Positions 40,981-48,309 of a stretch of 48,309 nucleotides of DNA are shown here, in pieces. The position numbers were made by a program, and so were the translations under genes. Below the pieces are notes generated by a model that was not told the origin of the DNA, ran no database searches, and saw nothing but the letters and a program-made list of their open reading frames with translations. The stretch comes from Flavobacteriales bacterium (lineage in GTDB: Bacteria; Bacteroidota; Bacteroidia; Flavobacteriales_D; Crocinitomicaceae): assembly GCA_947491305.1 (NCBI GenBank), contig CANLIL010000016.1:1-48309 (forward strand), written 5' to 3'. Every line of letters begins with the position of its first letter. The stretch's first letter is position 1.

Positions 40981-41835
40981 TTAAGAGTTGATTGATTCTT
41001 TTTTCAAACCTTTGTACAATAAAATACAGCCTGCTATCACCAATGGAATACTTAACAATTGTCCGGTATTTAAAACCATATAGGCATCGCGGGTAGTTTG
41101 TCCTAATTTTACAAATTCAACAAGGAAACGTGCGCCAAAAATCAGGATTAAAAATGTTCCAAAAACAACTCCTGGCTTTCTCCACGCTTCTTTTTTCCAA
41201 TAAATAAAGAGTAAAATTCCAAAAGTTAGTAGGTAACAAATGGCTTCGTACAATTGTGCTGGATGACGCGGAGTTGGATCGTAAGCGCCTAAATTCTCAT
41301 TGTAAAATTGCTGAAAACGAAAGGCCCAAGGCAGATTTGTTGGATCGCCCACCATCTCGTGGTTCACCAAATTTCCCAAACGAATAAACGTTCCCGCAAT
41401 TGCAATGGGTGCAGCAATGCGATCTAGCATCCATAAATACGGTTTGTGAATTACTTTTTTCGAGAAATAATACAAGGCAATTAATATGACCACCGCAGCA
41501 CCGTGACTCGCTAAACCACCTTCCCAGACTTTTAAAATGTCTTCCGGATGCGAAAAATAACCACGTTCATATACGACACCGTCCTCACCTATTACATCCC
41601 AATAAGGTCCGTAAAAAAATACGTGTCCCAAACGCGCACCAACAATTGTTGCAAACACCATGTAAAAGACTAATTTATCGAGAATTTTCTCACTTATGCC
41701 TTCTTTCACAAACATGCGCTTGATGACGAAAAAACCAATGATTAATCCCGTTATAAAAAGTAAGCCATACAAATTTGGCGTTTTATACCCTTCAAATAGT
41801 GTAGAACTGACGTTCCAATTAATTGCGTTTATCAA
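40981..41835 (-). CDS. lgt: Prolipoprotein diacylglyceryl transferase
   Basis: A 284-residue polytopic inner-membrane enzyme with about seven transmembrane helices that attaches diacylglycerol to the lipobox Cys of lipoproteins, including the lipoproteins at 1-1442 and 5240-5833. Key motifs: EGGLASHGAAVV (catalytic His region), FIRLGNLVNHEMVGDP (R-x-GN-x-N-x-E signature), HPAQLYEA, and FGARFLVEFVK. No ATG fits the frame; the start must be TTG at 41835, 5 bp after the trhO stop, or the neighbouring ATT. The transcript probably comes from the trhO promoter. Confidence 0.93.
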   Translation of the reverse strand: MINAINWNVSSTLFEGYKTPNLYGLLFITGLIIGFFVIKRMFVKEGISEKILDKLVFYMVFATIVGARLGHVFFYGPYWDVIGEDGVVYERGYFSHPEDILKVWEGGLASHGAAVVILIALYYFSKKVIHKPYLWMLDRIAAPIAIAGTFIRLGNLVNHEMVGDPTNLPWAFRFQQFYNENLGAYDPTPRHPAQLYEAICYLLTFGILLFIYWKKEAWRKPGVVFGTFLILIFGARFLVEFVKLGQTTRDAYMVLNTGQLLSIPLVIAGCILLYKGLKKESINS

Positions 41836-41840
41836 AATAC

Positions 41841-42914
41841 TTATTTTTTATCGATTAAAGATACAGGTTTTTCTGGATTGTGCTGAAAAGGTAATTTTTC
41901 TGAACGGCCTTTTTTGAAAATTAGGTTGCTCATTTCTTTTCCTTTGCGCAACGCTTTTTGTTCTTCCGCTGACAAATTAATGGTTGATTGGCAATCATCT
42001 GAACAACAATTTTCTCGTTTTGCTTTGCACGCATCACATTGAATAAACAATAAGTGACACGCATCATTAGCACAATTGGTATGCGTATCAGCTGGGCTTC
42101 CGCATTGGTGACAAACAGCAATCACATCGTCTGAGATGCGTTCGCCTCTTCGTTCATCAAACACAAAGTTTTTTCCGATGAATTTATTTTCCAAGCCTTT
42201 ATCGCGGCAATCATTGGCGTATTTAATAATTCCACCTTCTAATTGATGCACATTTTTAAATCCACGGTGCTTGAACCAAGCAGATGCTTTTTCACAACGG
42301 ATTCCACCGGTACAATACATTACTAAATTTTTATCTTCATTGCCCTTTAAATATTCTTCTTCAATGTAAGGTAAGGAATCTCTAAAGGTATCCACATCTG
42401 GTAAGATGGCATTTTTAAAATGTCCAACTTCCGATTCGTAATGATTTCTGAAATCAATTAATATGGTATTTGGGTCACTGGTTAAGGCATTGAATTCTTC
42501 AGCATCCAAGTGTTTTCCTTTGTTCGTAACGTCAAACGATTGATCCTCCAAGCCATCCGCTAAGATTTTATTGCGCACTTTGATTTTCAATTTCAAGAAA
42601 GGAAATTCAGCTTCCGCATCGTCTACCGCTATGTTCAATCGAATGTTGTTTAAGAAATCAATTTCGTACAATTCTTTTCTAAACTGGTCCAAGTGATTAA
42701 TCGGAACGGCAATTTGCGCGTTGATTCCTTCTGTTGCGACGTACGTTCTTCCTACGACATCAATTTTTGACCACTGTTGAAATAAATGATCTCTAAATAA
42801 TTGGGGATTGGGAATTTTCGCATAGTGGTAAAATGAAATCGTTACGAATTTGTACCCAATTTCACGCCATTTTGTCTCTAATTCCTCTTTATTTAATGTG
42901 TTCCACAGTTGCAT
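41841..42914 (-). CDS. trhO: tRNA uridine-34 hydroxylase TrhO (YceA)
   Basis: A 357-residue rhodanese-domain enzyme that hydroxylates uridine at the wobble position 34 of tRNA. The N-terminal acylphosphatase-like domain is followed by the rhodanese domain with active-site loop YCTGGIRCEKASAWF, and a Cys-rich C-terminal tail (CHQCGSPADTHTNCANDACH..., CDAC, CCSDDC) that could bind zinc. Length matches the family (320-360). It heads the trhO-lgt operon, with a -7 box at 42943-42950. Confidence 0.93.
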   Translation of the reverse strand: MQLWNTLNKEELETKWREIGYKFVTISFYHYAKIPNPQLFRDHLFQQWSKIDVVGRTYVATEGINAQIAVPINHLDQFRKELYEIDFLNNIRLNIAVDDAEAEFPFLKLKIKVRNKILADGLEDQSFDVTNKGKHLDAEEFNALTSDPNTILIDFRNHYESEVGHFKNAILPDVDTFRDSLPYIEEEYLKGNEDKNLVMYCTGGIRCEKASAWFKHRGFKNVHQLEGGIIKYANDCRDKGLENKFIGKNFVFDERRGERISDDVIAVCHQCGSPADTHTNCANDACHLLFIQCDACKAKRENCCSDDCQSTINLSAEEQKALRKGKEMSNLIFKKGRSEKLPFQHNPEKPVSLIDKK

Positions 42915-42942
42915 GCTATGTTGTTTTAAATTAAAAGTTGTA

Positions 42943-42950
42943 CAAATTTA
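42943..42950 (-). promoter_or_regulatory. Bacteroidota -7 box for trhO-lgt
   Basis: The minus strand reads TAAATTTG (TAnnTTTG), 28 bp upstream of the trhO ATG. Confidence 0.6.
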
Positions 42951-43005
42951 AGTATTTCAAACAAAAACAAGCCATTTTTCATCCGATAGCTTTTTTAAAT
43001 TCTAG

Positions 43006-43013
43006 TATCTTTG
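43006..43013 (+). promoter_or_regulatory. Bacteroidota -7 box for the CoA pyrophosphatase gene
   Basis: TATCTTTG (TAnnTTTG). Transcription would start near 43019, downstream of the in-frame TTG 43011 and ATG 43014, so the ATG at 43035 must be the start. Confidence 0.6.
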
Positions 43014-43034
43014 ATGGTAGCATTCAAAATAAAT

Positions 43035-43694
43035 ATGGAAATCAACGATTTTATAGACACGTTAAAAGAACTTGTTGCAACAGCATTACCAGGGGAACTA
43101 GCGCATGAAAAAATGTATCCCATCAATCGAAAGGAAGAAAATTTCGTATTAAAAACGAGCCAACAATTCAGGGAATCAGCAGTTGCAATTCTTTTGTACC
43201 ATGAAAACAATGTGTTGAATTGCGTATTAACACAGCGACAAGTTTACGATGGCAAACACAGTGGACAAATCAGCTTTCCAGGTGGAAAAAAAGAAGACTT
43301 CGATGCCGAAATTTTACATACAGCACTGCGTGAATGTGAAGAAGAAATAGGCTTTCGTCCAAACGAAGCTGCTATTATTGGACGTTTAACCGAAGTATAC
43401 ATACCCGTTAGCGGATTCGTAGTTCACCCTTTTCTTTTTTATCATTTTGAAAAACCAACATTTATCCTAAACCAACGTGAAGTTGCTGAATTGATTGATT
43501 TTCCATTGTTACAGTTAATTGATGAGCAACGTATTGGAACAACGACGATTCCATTTGAGGGCAATCGATCGTTGAAAGACGTTCCTTATTTCTCTATTGA
43601 AGGCAAAGTAGTATGGGGCGCTACAGCTCTTATTTTAAGTGAATTGAAAGAATTAGTGAAAGGTGTTAAATCAAAAAGAGGAGAAACAAAATGA
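43035..43694 (+). CDS. CoA pyrophosphatase, Nudix hydrolase (NudL-type)
   Basis: A Nudix hydrolase of about 219 residues. The CoA-pyrophosphatase hallmark LTQRQVYDGKHSGQISFPGGKK precedes the Nudix box with REC-EEEIGF (REUxEExGU). It would split CoA and its derivatives to 4'-phosphopantetheine and 3',5'-ADP. The start is set by the promoter at 43006-43013. Its stop codon lies in the loop of the hairpin at 43674-43707. Confidence 0.9.
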   Translation: MEINDFIDTLKELVATALPGELAHEKMYPINRKEENFVLKTSQQFRESAVAILLYHENNVLNCVLTQRQVYDGKHSGQISFPGGKKEDFDAEILHTALRECEEEIGFRPNEAAIIGRLTEVYIPVSGFVVHPFLFYHFEKPTFILNQREVAELIDFPLLQLIDEQRIGTTTIPFEGNRSLKDVPYFSIEGKVVWGATALILSELKELVKGVKSKRGETK

Positions 43695-43748
43695 TTCCTC
43701 CTCTTTTCGAAAAACTAAACTAAAAACTACTACTATGAACTATAAATT
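43673..43748 (-). ncRNA. Candidate minus-strand small RNA, about 75 nt
   Basis: A perfect -7 box on the minus strand (43754-43761) is followed, about 45 nt later, by the terminator hairpin, with no open frame between beyond 13 codons. The tail TTCATAGTAGTAG...TTTAGTTTAG resembles the one behind lgt. It would be antisense to the last bases of the Nudix gene. It could equally be the 3'UTR of the ZIP gene. Confidence 0.4.
43674..43707. terminator. Hairpin terminator at the pyrophosphatase stop codon
   Basis: AAAAGAGGAG (43674-43683) pairs perfectly with CTCCTCTTTT (43698-43707) around a 14-nt loop that includes the TGA of the Nudix gene. The minus strand continues into five T, the plus strand has only CTTTTCG, so it mainly ends minus-strand RNA from the ZIP gene or from the promoter at 43754-43761. 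Confidence 0.7.
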
Positions 43749-43753
43749 CGGTG

Positions 43754-43761
43754 CAAAGATA
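43754..43761 (-). promoter_or_regulatory. Bacteroidota -7 box without a gene downstream
   Basis: The minus strand reads TATCTTTG then CACC, as at the ndk promoter (44710-44717). It points at the terminator at 43674-43707 and not at any reading frame. Confidence 0.45.
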
Positions 43762-43805
43762 CGTACTTTTTATTGATTTGTTTGTTAAATAATATTAAAT
43801 AATTG

Positions 43806-44630
43806 TTAACCCAGCGCAACATCCAAAATCATCATCACTAAAAAACCACCAATAAATCCGAGTACAGCTATGTCGGTAAATTTATCGCGTTGCGTTTCAG
43901 GAATTACTTCTTCCACCACCACAAAGATCATTGCTCCTGCAGCAAAGGCCAAGGCAAAAGGAAGAATTGGTTGCATGTAAATAACTGCTACGGCTCCAAT
44001 AACTCCAGCTATCGGTTCAACAATCGCAGATAACTGTCCGTACCAAAAGCTTTTAAAGCGCGAAGCACCTGCCCTTCTCAATGGCATAGAAACTGCGAAA
44101 CCTTCCGGGAAATTTTGAATACCAATTCCGATCGCTAAAATAATTGCACTGGCAATTGTGGCATCATCCATACCAATTGCTGCTGCTCCAAAAAGCACAC
44201 CAACAGCTAAACCTTCTGGTATGTTATGAAGCGTAATTGCAAGAACTAAAAGCGTTGTTTTGTGTAATTGTGTTTTTACCCCTTCCTTCTCTTCTTCTTT
44301 GAAATTCAAATGCAAGTGCGGTAATTTTTTATCTAAAAAATACAAAAACAAGGCGCCGCATAAGAATCCGACAGCAGCAGGCATCCACGGCATTGAAGGA
44401 TACATTTTTTCTGACATTTCAATACTTGGATTCAGCAAGGACCAAAAACTTGCTGCCACCATTACACCACCTGTGAAACCTAACATAGCATCCAACCAAG
44501 CTCGGTGCATTGTTTTGAAAAAGAAAACCAATGAAGCGCCAGCAGCAGTAACCAACCATGTAAAAGTTGTGGCAATTAAAGCGGCTAAAACAGGATTAAT
44601 ACTTGAAAAAAATGTGATTAATGTTTTCAT
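43806..44630 (-). CDS. ZIP family divalent metal transporter
   Basis: A 274-residue inner-membrane protein with about eight transmembrane helices. Helix 4 carries HNIPEGLAVGV and helix 5 NFPEGFAVSMPL, the metal-binding motifs of ZIP proteins, which import zinc or iron (GufA-like branch). The loop after helix 3 is rich in Lys, Glu and His (HLHLNFKEEEKEG). A -7 box lies at 44641-44648. Metal specificity is not visible. Confidence 0.92.
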   Translation of the reverse strand: MKTLITFFSSINPVLAALIATTFTWLVTAAGASLVFFFKTMHRAWLDAMLGFTGGVMVAASFWSLLNPSIEMSEKMYPSMPWMPAAVGFLCGALFLYFLDKKLPHLHLNFKEEEKEGVKTQLHKTTLLVLAITLHNIPEGLAVGVLFGAAAIGMDDATIASAIILAIGIGIQNFPEGFAVSMPLRRAGASRFKSFWYGQLSAIVEPIAGVIGAVAVIYMQPILPFALAFAAGAMIFVVVEEVIPETQRDKFTDIAVLGFIGGFLVMMILDVALG

Positions 44631-44640
44631 TTTTTTCTTT

Positions 44641-44648
44641 CAAAAATA
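44641..44648 (-). promoter_or_regulatory. Bacteroidota -7 box for the ZIP transporter gene
   Basis: The minus strand reads TATTTTTG (TAnnTTTG), 10 bp before the ATG at 44630, so the leader would be very short. Confidence 0.5.
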
Positions 44649-44709
44649 AACATTTTAGGTCATTTAATTCTAAACTTTGTTAAAATTTCTTCATTCAAAA
44701 TTAATGAAC

Positions 44710-44717
44710 TATCTTTG
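44710..44717 (+). promoter_or_regulatory. Bacteroidota -7 box for ndk
   Basis: TATCTTTG followed by CACC, 29 bp before the ndk ATG. Confidence 0.65.
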
Positions 44718-44746
44718 CACCCAATTTTTAAGTAAAATATCAAAAG

Positions 44747-45169
44747 ATGGCAACAAATAGAACGTTCACAATGTTAAAGCCTGACGCATTAGAAAATGGT
44801 CACACAGGTAAAATAATTGATATGATTATCCAAGCAGGATTTCAAATCAAAGCAATGAAATTAACTCAGTTAACAACTGAACAAGCACAAAAATTCTACG
44901 AAGTTCATGCTGAAAGACCATTTTATGGTGAATTAGTTGAATACATGACTTCTGGCCCTATCGTTGCAGCTATCTTAGAAAAAGATAATGCAGTTGCAGA
45001 CTTTAGAACTTTAATTGGTGCTACTGATCCTGCTGATGCAGCTGAAGGAACAATTCGTAGATATTATGCTGAATCAAAAGGACGCAATGCAGTTCACGGT
45101 TCAGATTCAGACGAAAACGCAGCAATCGAAGGTGAATTTCACTTTTCTGCTTCAGAAATCGTTGGATAA
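44747..45169 (+). CDS. ndk: Nucleoside-diphosphate kinase
   Basis: A 140-residue NDP kinase that equalises nucleoside di- and triphosphate pools with ATP. The N-terminal [16 protein letters not shown] and the catalytic His in [13 protein letters not shown] are diagnostic. Length is normal. It has its own promoter (44710-44717) and terminator (45187-45219), so it is a single-gene transcript. Confidence 0.96.
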   Translation: MATNRTFTMLKPDALENGHTGKIIDMIIQAGFQIKAMKLTQLTTEQAQKFYEVHAERPFYGELVEYMTSGPIVAAILEKDNAVADFRTLIGATDPADAAEGTIRRYYAESKGRNAVHGSDSDENAAIEGEFHFSASEIVG

Positions 45170-45186
45170 TACAACCCACATTTAGC

Positions 45187-45219
45187 AAAAGGCTGGTTCA
45201 ATGGAATCAGCCTTTTTTT
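45187..45219 (+). terminator. Rho-independent terminator after ndk
   Basis: AAAAGGCTG-G-TTC pairs with GAA-T-CAGCCTTTT around AATG, followed by a T-run up to 45219; 17 bp after the ndk stop. Confidence 0.9.
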
Positions 45220-45276
45220 ATGCCAAAATTTTCTAATTTCTATGTATTCATTGATATACTGCTGAAAACATTTTCG

Positions 45277-45284
45277 TATATTTG
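45277..45284 (+). promoter_or_regulatory. Bacteroidota -7 box for the pepT-holA-rsmE operon
   Basis: TATATTTG (TAnnTTTG) ends 16 bp before the pepT ATG. Confidence 0.6.
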
Positions 45285-45300
45285 AATCCAAACAAAAACC

Positions 45301-46548
45301 ATGGAAAATTACAAACATACTGTTGAAGAACGTTTTATTCGTTACGTTCAAATTGACACAACAGCAGATCCTAATTCAAGCTCCTTTCCTTCATCGATGA
45401 AACAAAAAGATTTAGGTCTCGTTTTGTTCAATGAATTAACAGCAATGGGATTAAAAGCAATTGAAATGGATGAATGGGGTTATGTTTTCGCAACCATTCC
45501 ATCGAATAGTTCAACTGAAAATTTACCAACTATTTGTTTTTGTTCACACATGGATACCGCGCCAGATTGCAGCGGAACAAATGTAAAACCAATTGTTCAC
45601 CGCAATTACACGGGCCAACCGATTGTGCTTCCAGACGATAACAACCAAGTAATTACAACAGATCGTCACCCCTATTTAAAAGAAAAAATTGGAGATGACC
45701 TTATCACCGCAAGTGGTTTAACCTTGCTTGGTGCAGACGATAAAGCGGGTGTTGCTATCATCATGGATTTTGTTCACTTTATTCAACAAAACCCAACAAT
45801 TCCGCATGGACCAATTCGTGTTTTATTCACTCCTGACGAAGAAGTTGGTCGCGGTGTTGAAAAATTGGACATGAAGAAATTAAACGCAGATTATGGTTAT
45901 ACTTTAGACGGCGGAAAATTAGGAGATATCGAAGATGAAACTTTTTCTGCTGATGCTGTTAAAGTTACCATTCATGGAATAAGCGCACATCCTGGTTATG
46001 CCAAAAATAAAATGGTGAACGCGATGAAAGTTGCTTCAGAATTTATTACCGCTTTACCAAAAGATAAATGGTCGCCCGAAACAACCCAAGACCGTGAAGG
46101 ATTTGTTCATCCTGTTTCGATCGAAGGAGGTTTGGAAACAGCTACGATTCAATTTATTATTCGCGATCACATTACAGAAAATTTACGTGAATTTGAAAAC
46201 CGATTGGAATCCATCTTGAAAATGGTGATTGAACAATACAATGGAGTTCACTATACGTTTGAAATTTCGGAGCAATATAGAAACATGAAAGAAGTGTTGC
46301 AAACCGTTCCATTTGTAACTGATTACGCCGTTCAAGCCATGCAAAATGTCGGGATCAATCCAAATCCTACCATCATTAGAGGCGGAACAGATGGATCGCG
46401 CTTATCGTTTATGGGATTACCGTGTCCAAATATATTTACAGGAGAAATGGCCATTCATTCAAAACATGAATATGTGAGTGTACAAGATATGGAAAAAGCT
46501 GTAAAAACGCTTGTTGAATTAGTTCAAATCTGGGAAAAACACCATTAA
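45301..46548 (+). CDS. pepT: Peptidase T (tripeptide aminopeptidase)
   Basis: A 415-residue M20-family zinc aminopeptidase that cleaves N-terminal residues from tripeptides in the cytosol. Metal and catalytic motifs: SHMDTAPD, GADDKAGVA, TPDEEVGRG, DGG in the dimerisation region and HSKHEYVS near the end. Length matches PepT (about 410). Its stop overlaps the holA ATG by one base, so it opens the pepT-holA-rsmE operon. Confidence 0.94.
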   Translation: MENYKHTVEERFIRYVQIDTTADPNSSSFPSSMKQKDLGLVLFNELTAMGLKAIEMDEWGYVFATIPSNSSTENLPTICFCSHMDTAPDCSGTNVKPIVHRNYTGQPIVLPDDNNQVITTDRHPYLKEKIGDDLITASGLTLLGADDKAGVAIIMDFVHFIQQNPTIPHGPIRVLFTPDEEVGRGVEKLDMKKLNADYGYTLDGGKLGDIEDETFSADAVKVTIHGISAHPGYAKNKMVNAMKVASEFITALPKDKWSPETTQDREGFVHPVSIEGGLETATIQFIIRDHITENLREFENRLESILKMVIEQYNGVHYTFEISEQYRNMKEVLQTVPFVTDYAVQAMQNVGINPNPTIIRGGTDGSRLSFMGLPCPNIFTGEMAIHSKHEYVSVQDMEKAVKTLVELVQIWEKHH

Positions 46549-47549
46549 TGGATGCAAAACTGATTATAAAAGAAATTCAAGCAGGGAAATTAGAGAAAAT
46601 CTATTTTCTTCACGGCGAGGAACCTTATTTCATCGATGAAATTACGAATGTAATTGAGGCAACAGCTTTGGAACCGCATGAAAAGGATTTCAATCAAATG
46701 GTCATTTATGGGAAAGACGCTGAAGCTTTAAGTTTGCTTTCAGAATTGAAAAATTACCCAATGATGGGAAACCGTAAATTAGTTATTTTAAAAGAAGCCC
46801 AAGAATTCAAAGGGATTGATTTGATAGAATCCTATTTTGAAAACCCAGCCGACACAACCATTTTTGTCATCAATTACAAATACAAAACGTTTGACGCACG
46901 AAAAAAATCTCTTAAATCTGCCGCTCAAAATGGCTTGGTTTTCAAGTCTGAAAAAGTCAAGGATTATAAATTAAACGAATGGATTGAAGGTTATGTGAAA
47001 AGTCAAGGTTTTGGTGTGACTTCCAAAGCTTGTATGCTATTAGCAGAATTTTTGGGCAACGATTTAGGTCGAATCGTGAATGAAATTGACAAGTTGGCTA
47101 TTTTATTAGAAAAAGGTACGACCATCAACGATATTCACATTGAAGAAAACATAGGGATTTCAAAAGATTACAATATTTTTGAATTGGTCAAAGCCATTGG
47201 CGTGAGAGATGTTCCAAAAGCATTTAACATTGTTCAGTATTTCAACTACAACCCAAAAGCAGGTGAAATAATTGCAATTATCCCGACTCTTTTCAACTTC
47301 TTTTCACAATTAATGCGCATTCACTTTTTACCCAATAAATCAAAAGAAGCAGTAGCAGCAGCATTGAGAGTTCATCCGTTTATTGCAGGTGAATTGATGA
47401 ATGCAGCTAAAGTGTACAATCCAAAAAAAGCAGCAGCGAACATTGCGATTTTACATGAATTTGATTTGAAAGCCAAAGGCGTTGGAAACACAGTCGCTTT
47501 TACCCAAGGAGATTTATTAAAAGAAATGATTTACAGAATTTTACACTGA
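46548..47549 (+). CDS. holA: DNA polymerase III subunit delta
   Basis: A 333-residue clamp-loader subunit: N-terminal FLHGEEPYFIDEI and YPMMGNRKLVILKEAQEF, central AEFLGNDLGRIVNEIDKL, and C-terminal helical collar domain, as in HolA proteins. It opens the sliding clamp together with the DnaX product encoded at 35027. One-base overlaps with pepT upstream and rsmE downstream indicate coupled translation. Confidence 0.92.
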   Translation: MDAKLIIKEIQAGKLEKIYFLHGEEPYFIDEITNVIEATALEPHEKDFNQMVIYGKDAEALSLLSELKNYPMMGNRKLVILKEAQEFKGIDLIESYFENPADTTIFVINYKYKTFDARKKSLKSAAQNGLVFKSEKVKDYKLNEWIEGYVKSQGFGVTSKACMLLAEFLGNDLGRIVNEIDKLAILLEKGTTINDIHIEENIGISKDYNIFELVKAIGVRDVPKAFNIVQYFNYNPKAGEIIAIIPTLFNFFSQLMRIHFLPNKSKEAVAAALRVHPFIAGELMNAAKVYNPKKAAANIAILHEFDLKAKGVGNTVAFTQGDLLKEMIYRILH

Positions 47550-48250
47550 TGCACCTATTTTACGATCCAACACTATCACGCACCGATAAACAGTTTTGTC
47601 TTTCTGAAGACGAATCCAAGCACGCTTGTAAAGTAATGCGTTTAAAAGAAGGTGATTCTATTCTCTTAATCAATGGTTTAGGAGATGAATTTACAGCAAA
47701 AATAACGGATGCGCACCCAAAAAAGTGTGCATTAGAAATTGTAGCCGTTCGTTCAGAAATAAAACCTTCTTATGCCATTCACATTGCCATTGCTCCAACA
47801 AAAAACAGTGATCGTTTAGAATGGTTCATTGAAAAAGCGACTGAAATTGGCGTTACAGAAATCACCTTATTGGCCTGTGATAAAAGTGAGCGAAAAGTTC
47901 AAAAAAGAGAACGATTGGAAAAAATATTAATCAGCGCATTAAAGCAATCTAAACGCTTGTTTTTACCTAAATTAAATGATTTAGTTACAACAGCTACATT
48001 TATAGAAGTACATCCAAATGGGTTGATTGCGCATTGTTACGATGAAACAAAAGTATCTATTCAAGCTGCATTCCAAACAAGCAATTGTCCGATTTTAATT
48101 GGTCCAGAAGGCGATTTTTCGTTAAAAGAAGTAGAAGCTGCTCAAAAACACGGATACAAAACAATACATTTGGGTGAAAATCGTTTGAGAACAGAGACAG
48201 CAGGTTTGTACGCTTGTATGCAAGCTAAATTAATATGTGACGCAATTTAA
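47549..48250 (+). CDS. rsmE: 16S rRNA (uracil-1498-N3)-methyltransferase
   Basis: A 233-residue SPOUT-class methyltransferase for 16S rRNA position 1498. The N-terminal PUA-like domain (ESKHACKVMRLKEGD) is followed by the knot domain with AIAPTKNSDRLEWFIEKATEIGV, LIGPEGDFSLKEVE and LGENRLRTETAGLYA. Length matches the family. It overlaps holA by one base and is followed 6 bp later by a start of an exported protein gene. Confidence 0.95.
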   Translation: MHLFYDPTLSRTDKQFCLSEDESKHACKVMRLKEGDSILLINGLGDEFTAKITDAHPKKCALEIVAVRSEIKPSYAIHIAIAPTKNSDRLEWFIEKATEIGVTEITLLACDKSERKVQKRERLEKILISALKQSKRLFLPKLNDLVTTATFIEVHPNGLIAHCYDETKVSIQAAFQTSNCPILIGPEGDFSLKEVEAAQKHGYKTIHLGENRLRTETAGLYACMQAKLICDAI

Positions 48251-48256
48251 TAACAG

Positions 48257-48309
48257 ATGAAACAAATCCTATTTTTTTGGTGTTTAGTTCAATTCAGCAT
48301 TACTTTCTC
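48257..48309 (+). CDS. Start of an exported protein gene, cut by the window end
   Basis: An ATG at 48257, 6 bp after the rsmE stop, opens a frame to the window end. The 17 visible codons give a Lys then a hydrophobic run (ILFFWCLVQFSITF), like a signal peptide. Nothing more can be said of the product. Confidence 0.6.
   Translation, partial: MKQILFFWCLVQFSITF

Noticed and set aside
1-48309. tRNA, rRNA, riboswitch or mobile-element genes
   Set aside because: No cloverleaf-like, rRNA-like or transposase sequence was found on either strand by reading; a tRNAscan and Rfam search would settle this.

Overview
The window looks like a housekeeping stretch of a Bacteroidota chromosome, most likely Flavobacteriales and possibly near Crocinitomicaceae; the family level is only a guess. 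The evidence is low GC, many TAnnTTTG -7 promoter boxes, lack of strong Shine-Dalgarno sites, a PorT-type type IX secretion (T9SS) protein, two secreted proteins with T9SS C-terminal sorting domains, DUF4924 and DUF4301 proteins, glycine-lipid acyltransferases and type III glutamine synthetase. I see no insertion sequence, prophage, CRISPR array, rRNA or tRNA.

Layout. 1-6.1 kb: a truncated lipoprotein and PaaJ-like thiolase (minus), a GlcD-like FAD oxidase and an AT-rich orphan (plus), then a small operon with an OmpH/Skp-like lipoprotein and a DUF4924 protein (minus). 6.1-10.5 kb: a divergent Ser/Thr kinase, a beta-barrel protein overlapping the tag glycosylase, a DsbA/FrnE-like oxidoreductase, an exported protein and a PaaY-like hexapeptide protein. 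10.5-10.9 kb: a gene-free stretch with inverted and direct repeats. 10.9-13.8 kb: pyruvate dehydrogenase E2 and E1-alpha, and cdd. 13.9-16 kb: mtaB and a FkbM methyltransferase. 16-21.2 kb: a five-gene minus operon (aminotransferase, hldE-type kinase, ubiE/menG, porT, FAD-dependent protein). 21.4-23.1 kb: a two-gene aminolipid acyltransferase cassette. 23.2-27.1 kb: tandem paralogous T9SS cargo proteins. 27.1-29.3 kb: DUF4301 protein and a methyltransferase. 29.3-31.8 kb: an ECF sigma operon with a membrane partner and an exported protein. 31.8-34.8 kb: a LuxR-type response regulator and glutamine synthetase III. 35-36.8 kb: dnaX split into two frames. 36.9-40.1 kb: an HhH/beta-barrel protein, a PorV-like barrel and a small protein. 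40.1-48.3 kb: nth, lgt-trhO, a CoA pyrophosphatase, a ZIP transporter, ndk, pepT-holA-rsmE and the start of an exported protein.

The most striking observation is dnaX. The zero frame stops directly after a run of ten A that contains an in-frame A-AAA-AAG heptamer, with an AGGAG 8 nt upstream and a small hairpin 5 nt downstream. The tau C-terminal domain continues in the -1 frame. These parts resemble the E. coli dnaX frameshift signal, but here the unshifted product would be the short gamma-like form and the shifted one full-length tau. A homopolymer sequencing error is the main alternative. Secondary leads are two minus-strand candidate small RNAs or 3'UTR elements with a shared tail motif, a palindromic operator candidate upstream of the pyruvate dehydrogenase promoter, and an endonuclease III without its Fe-S cysteines.
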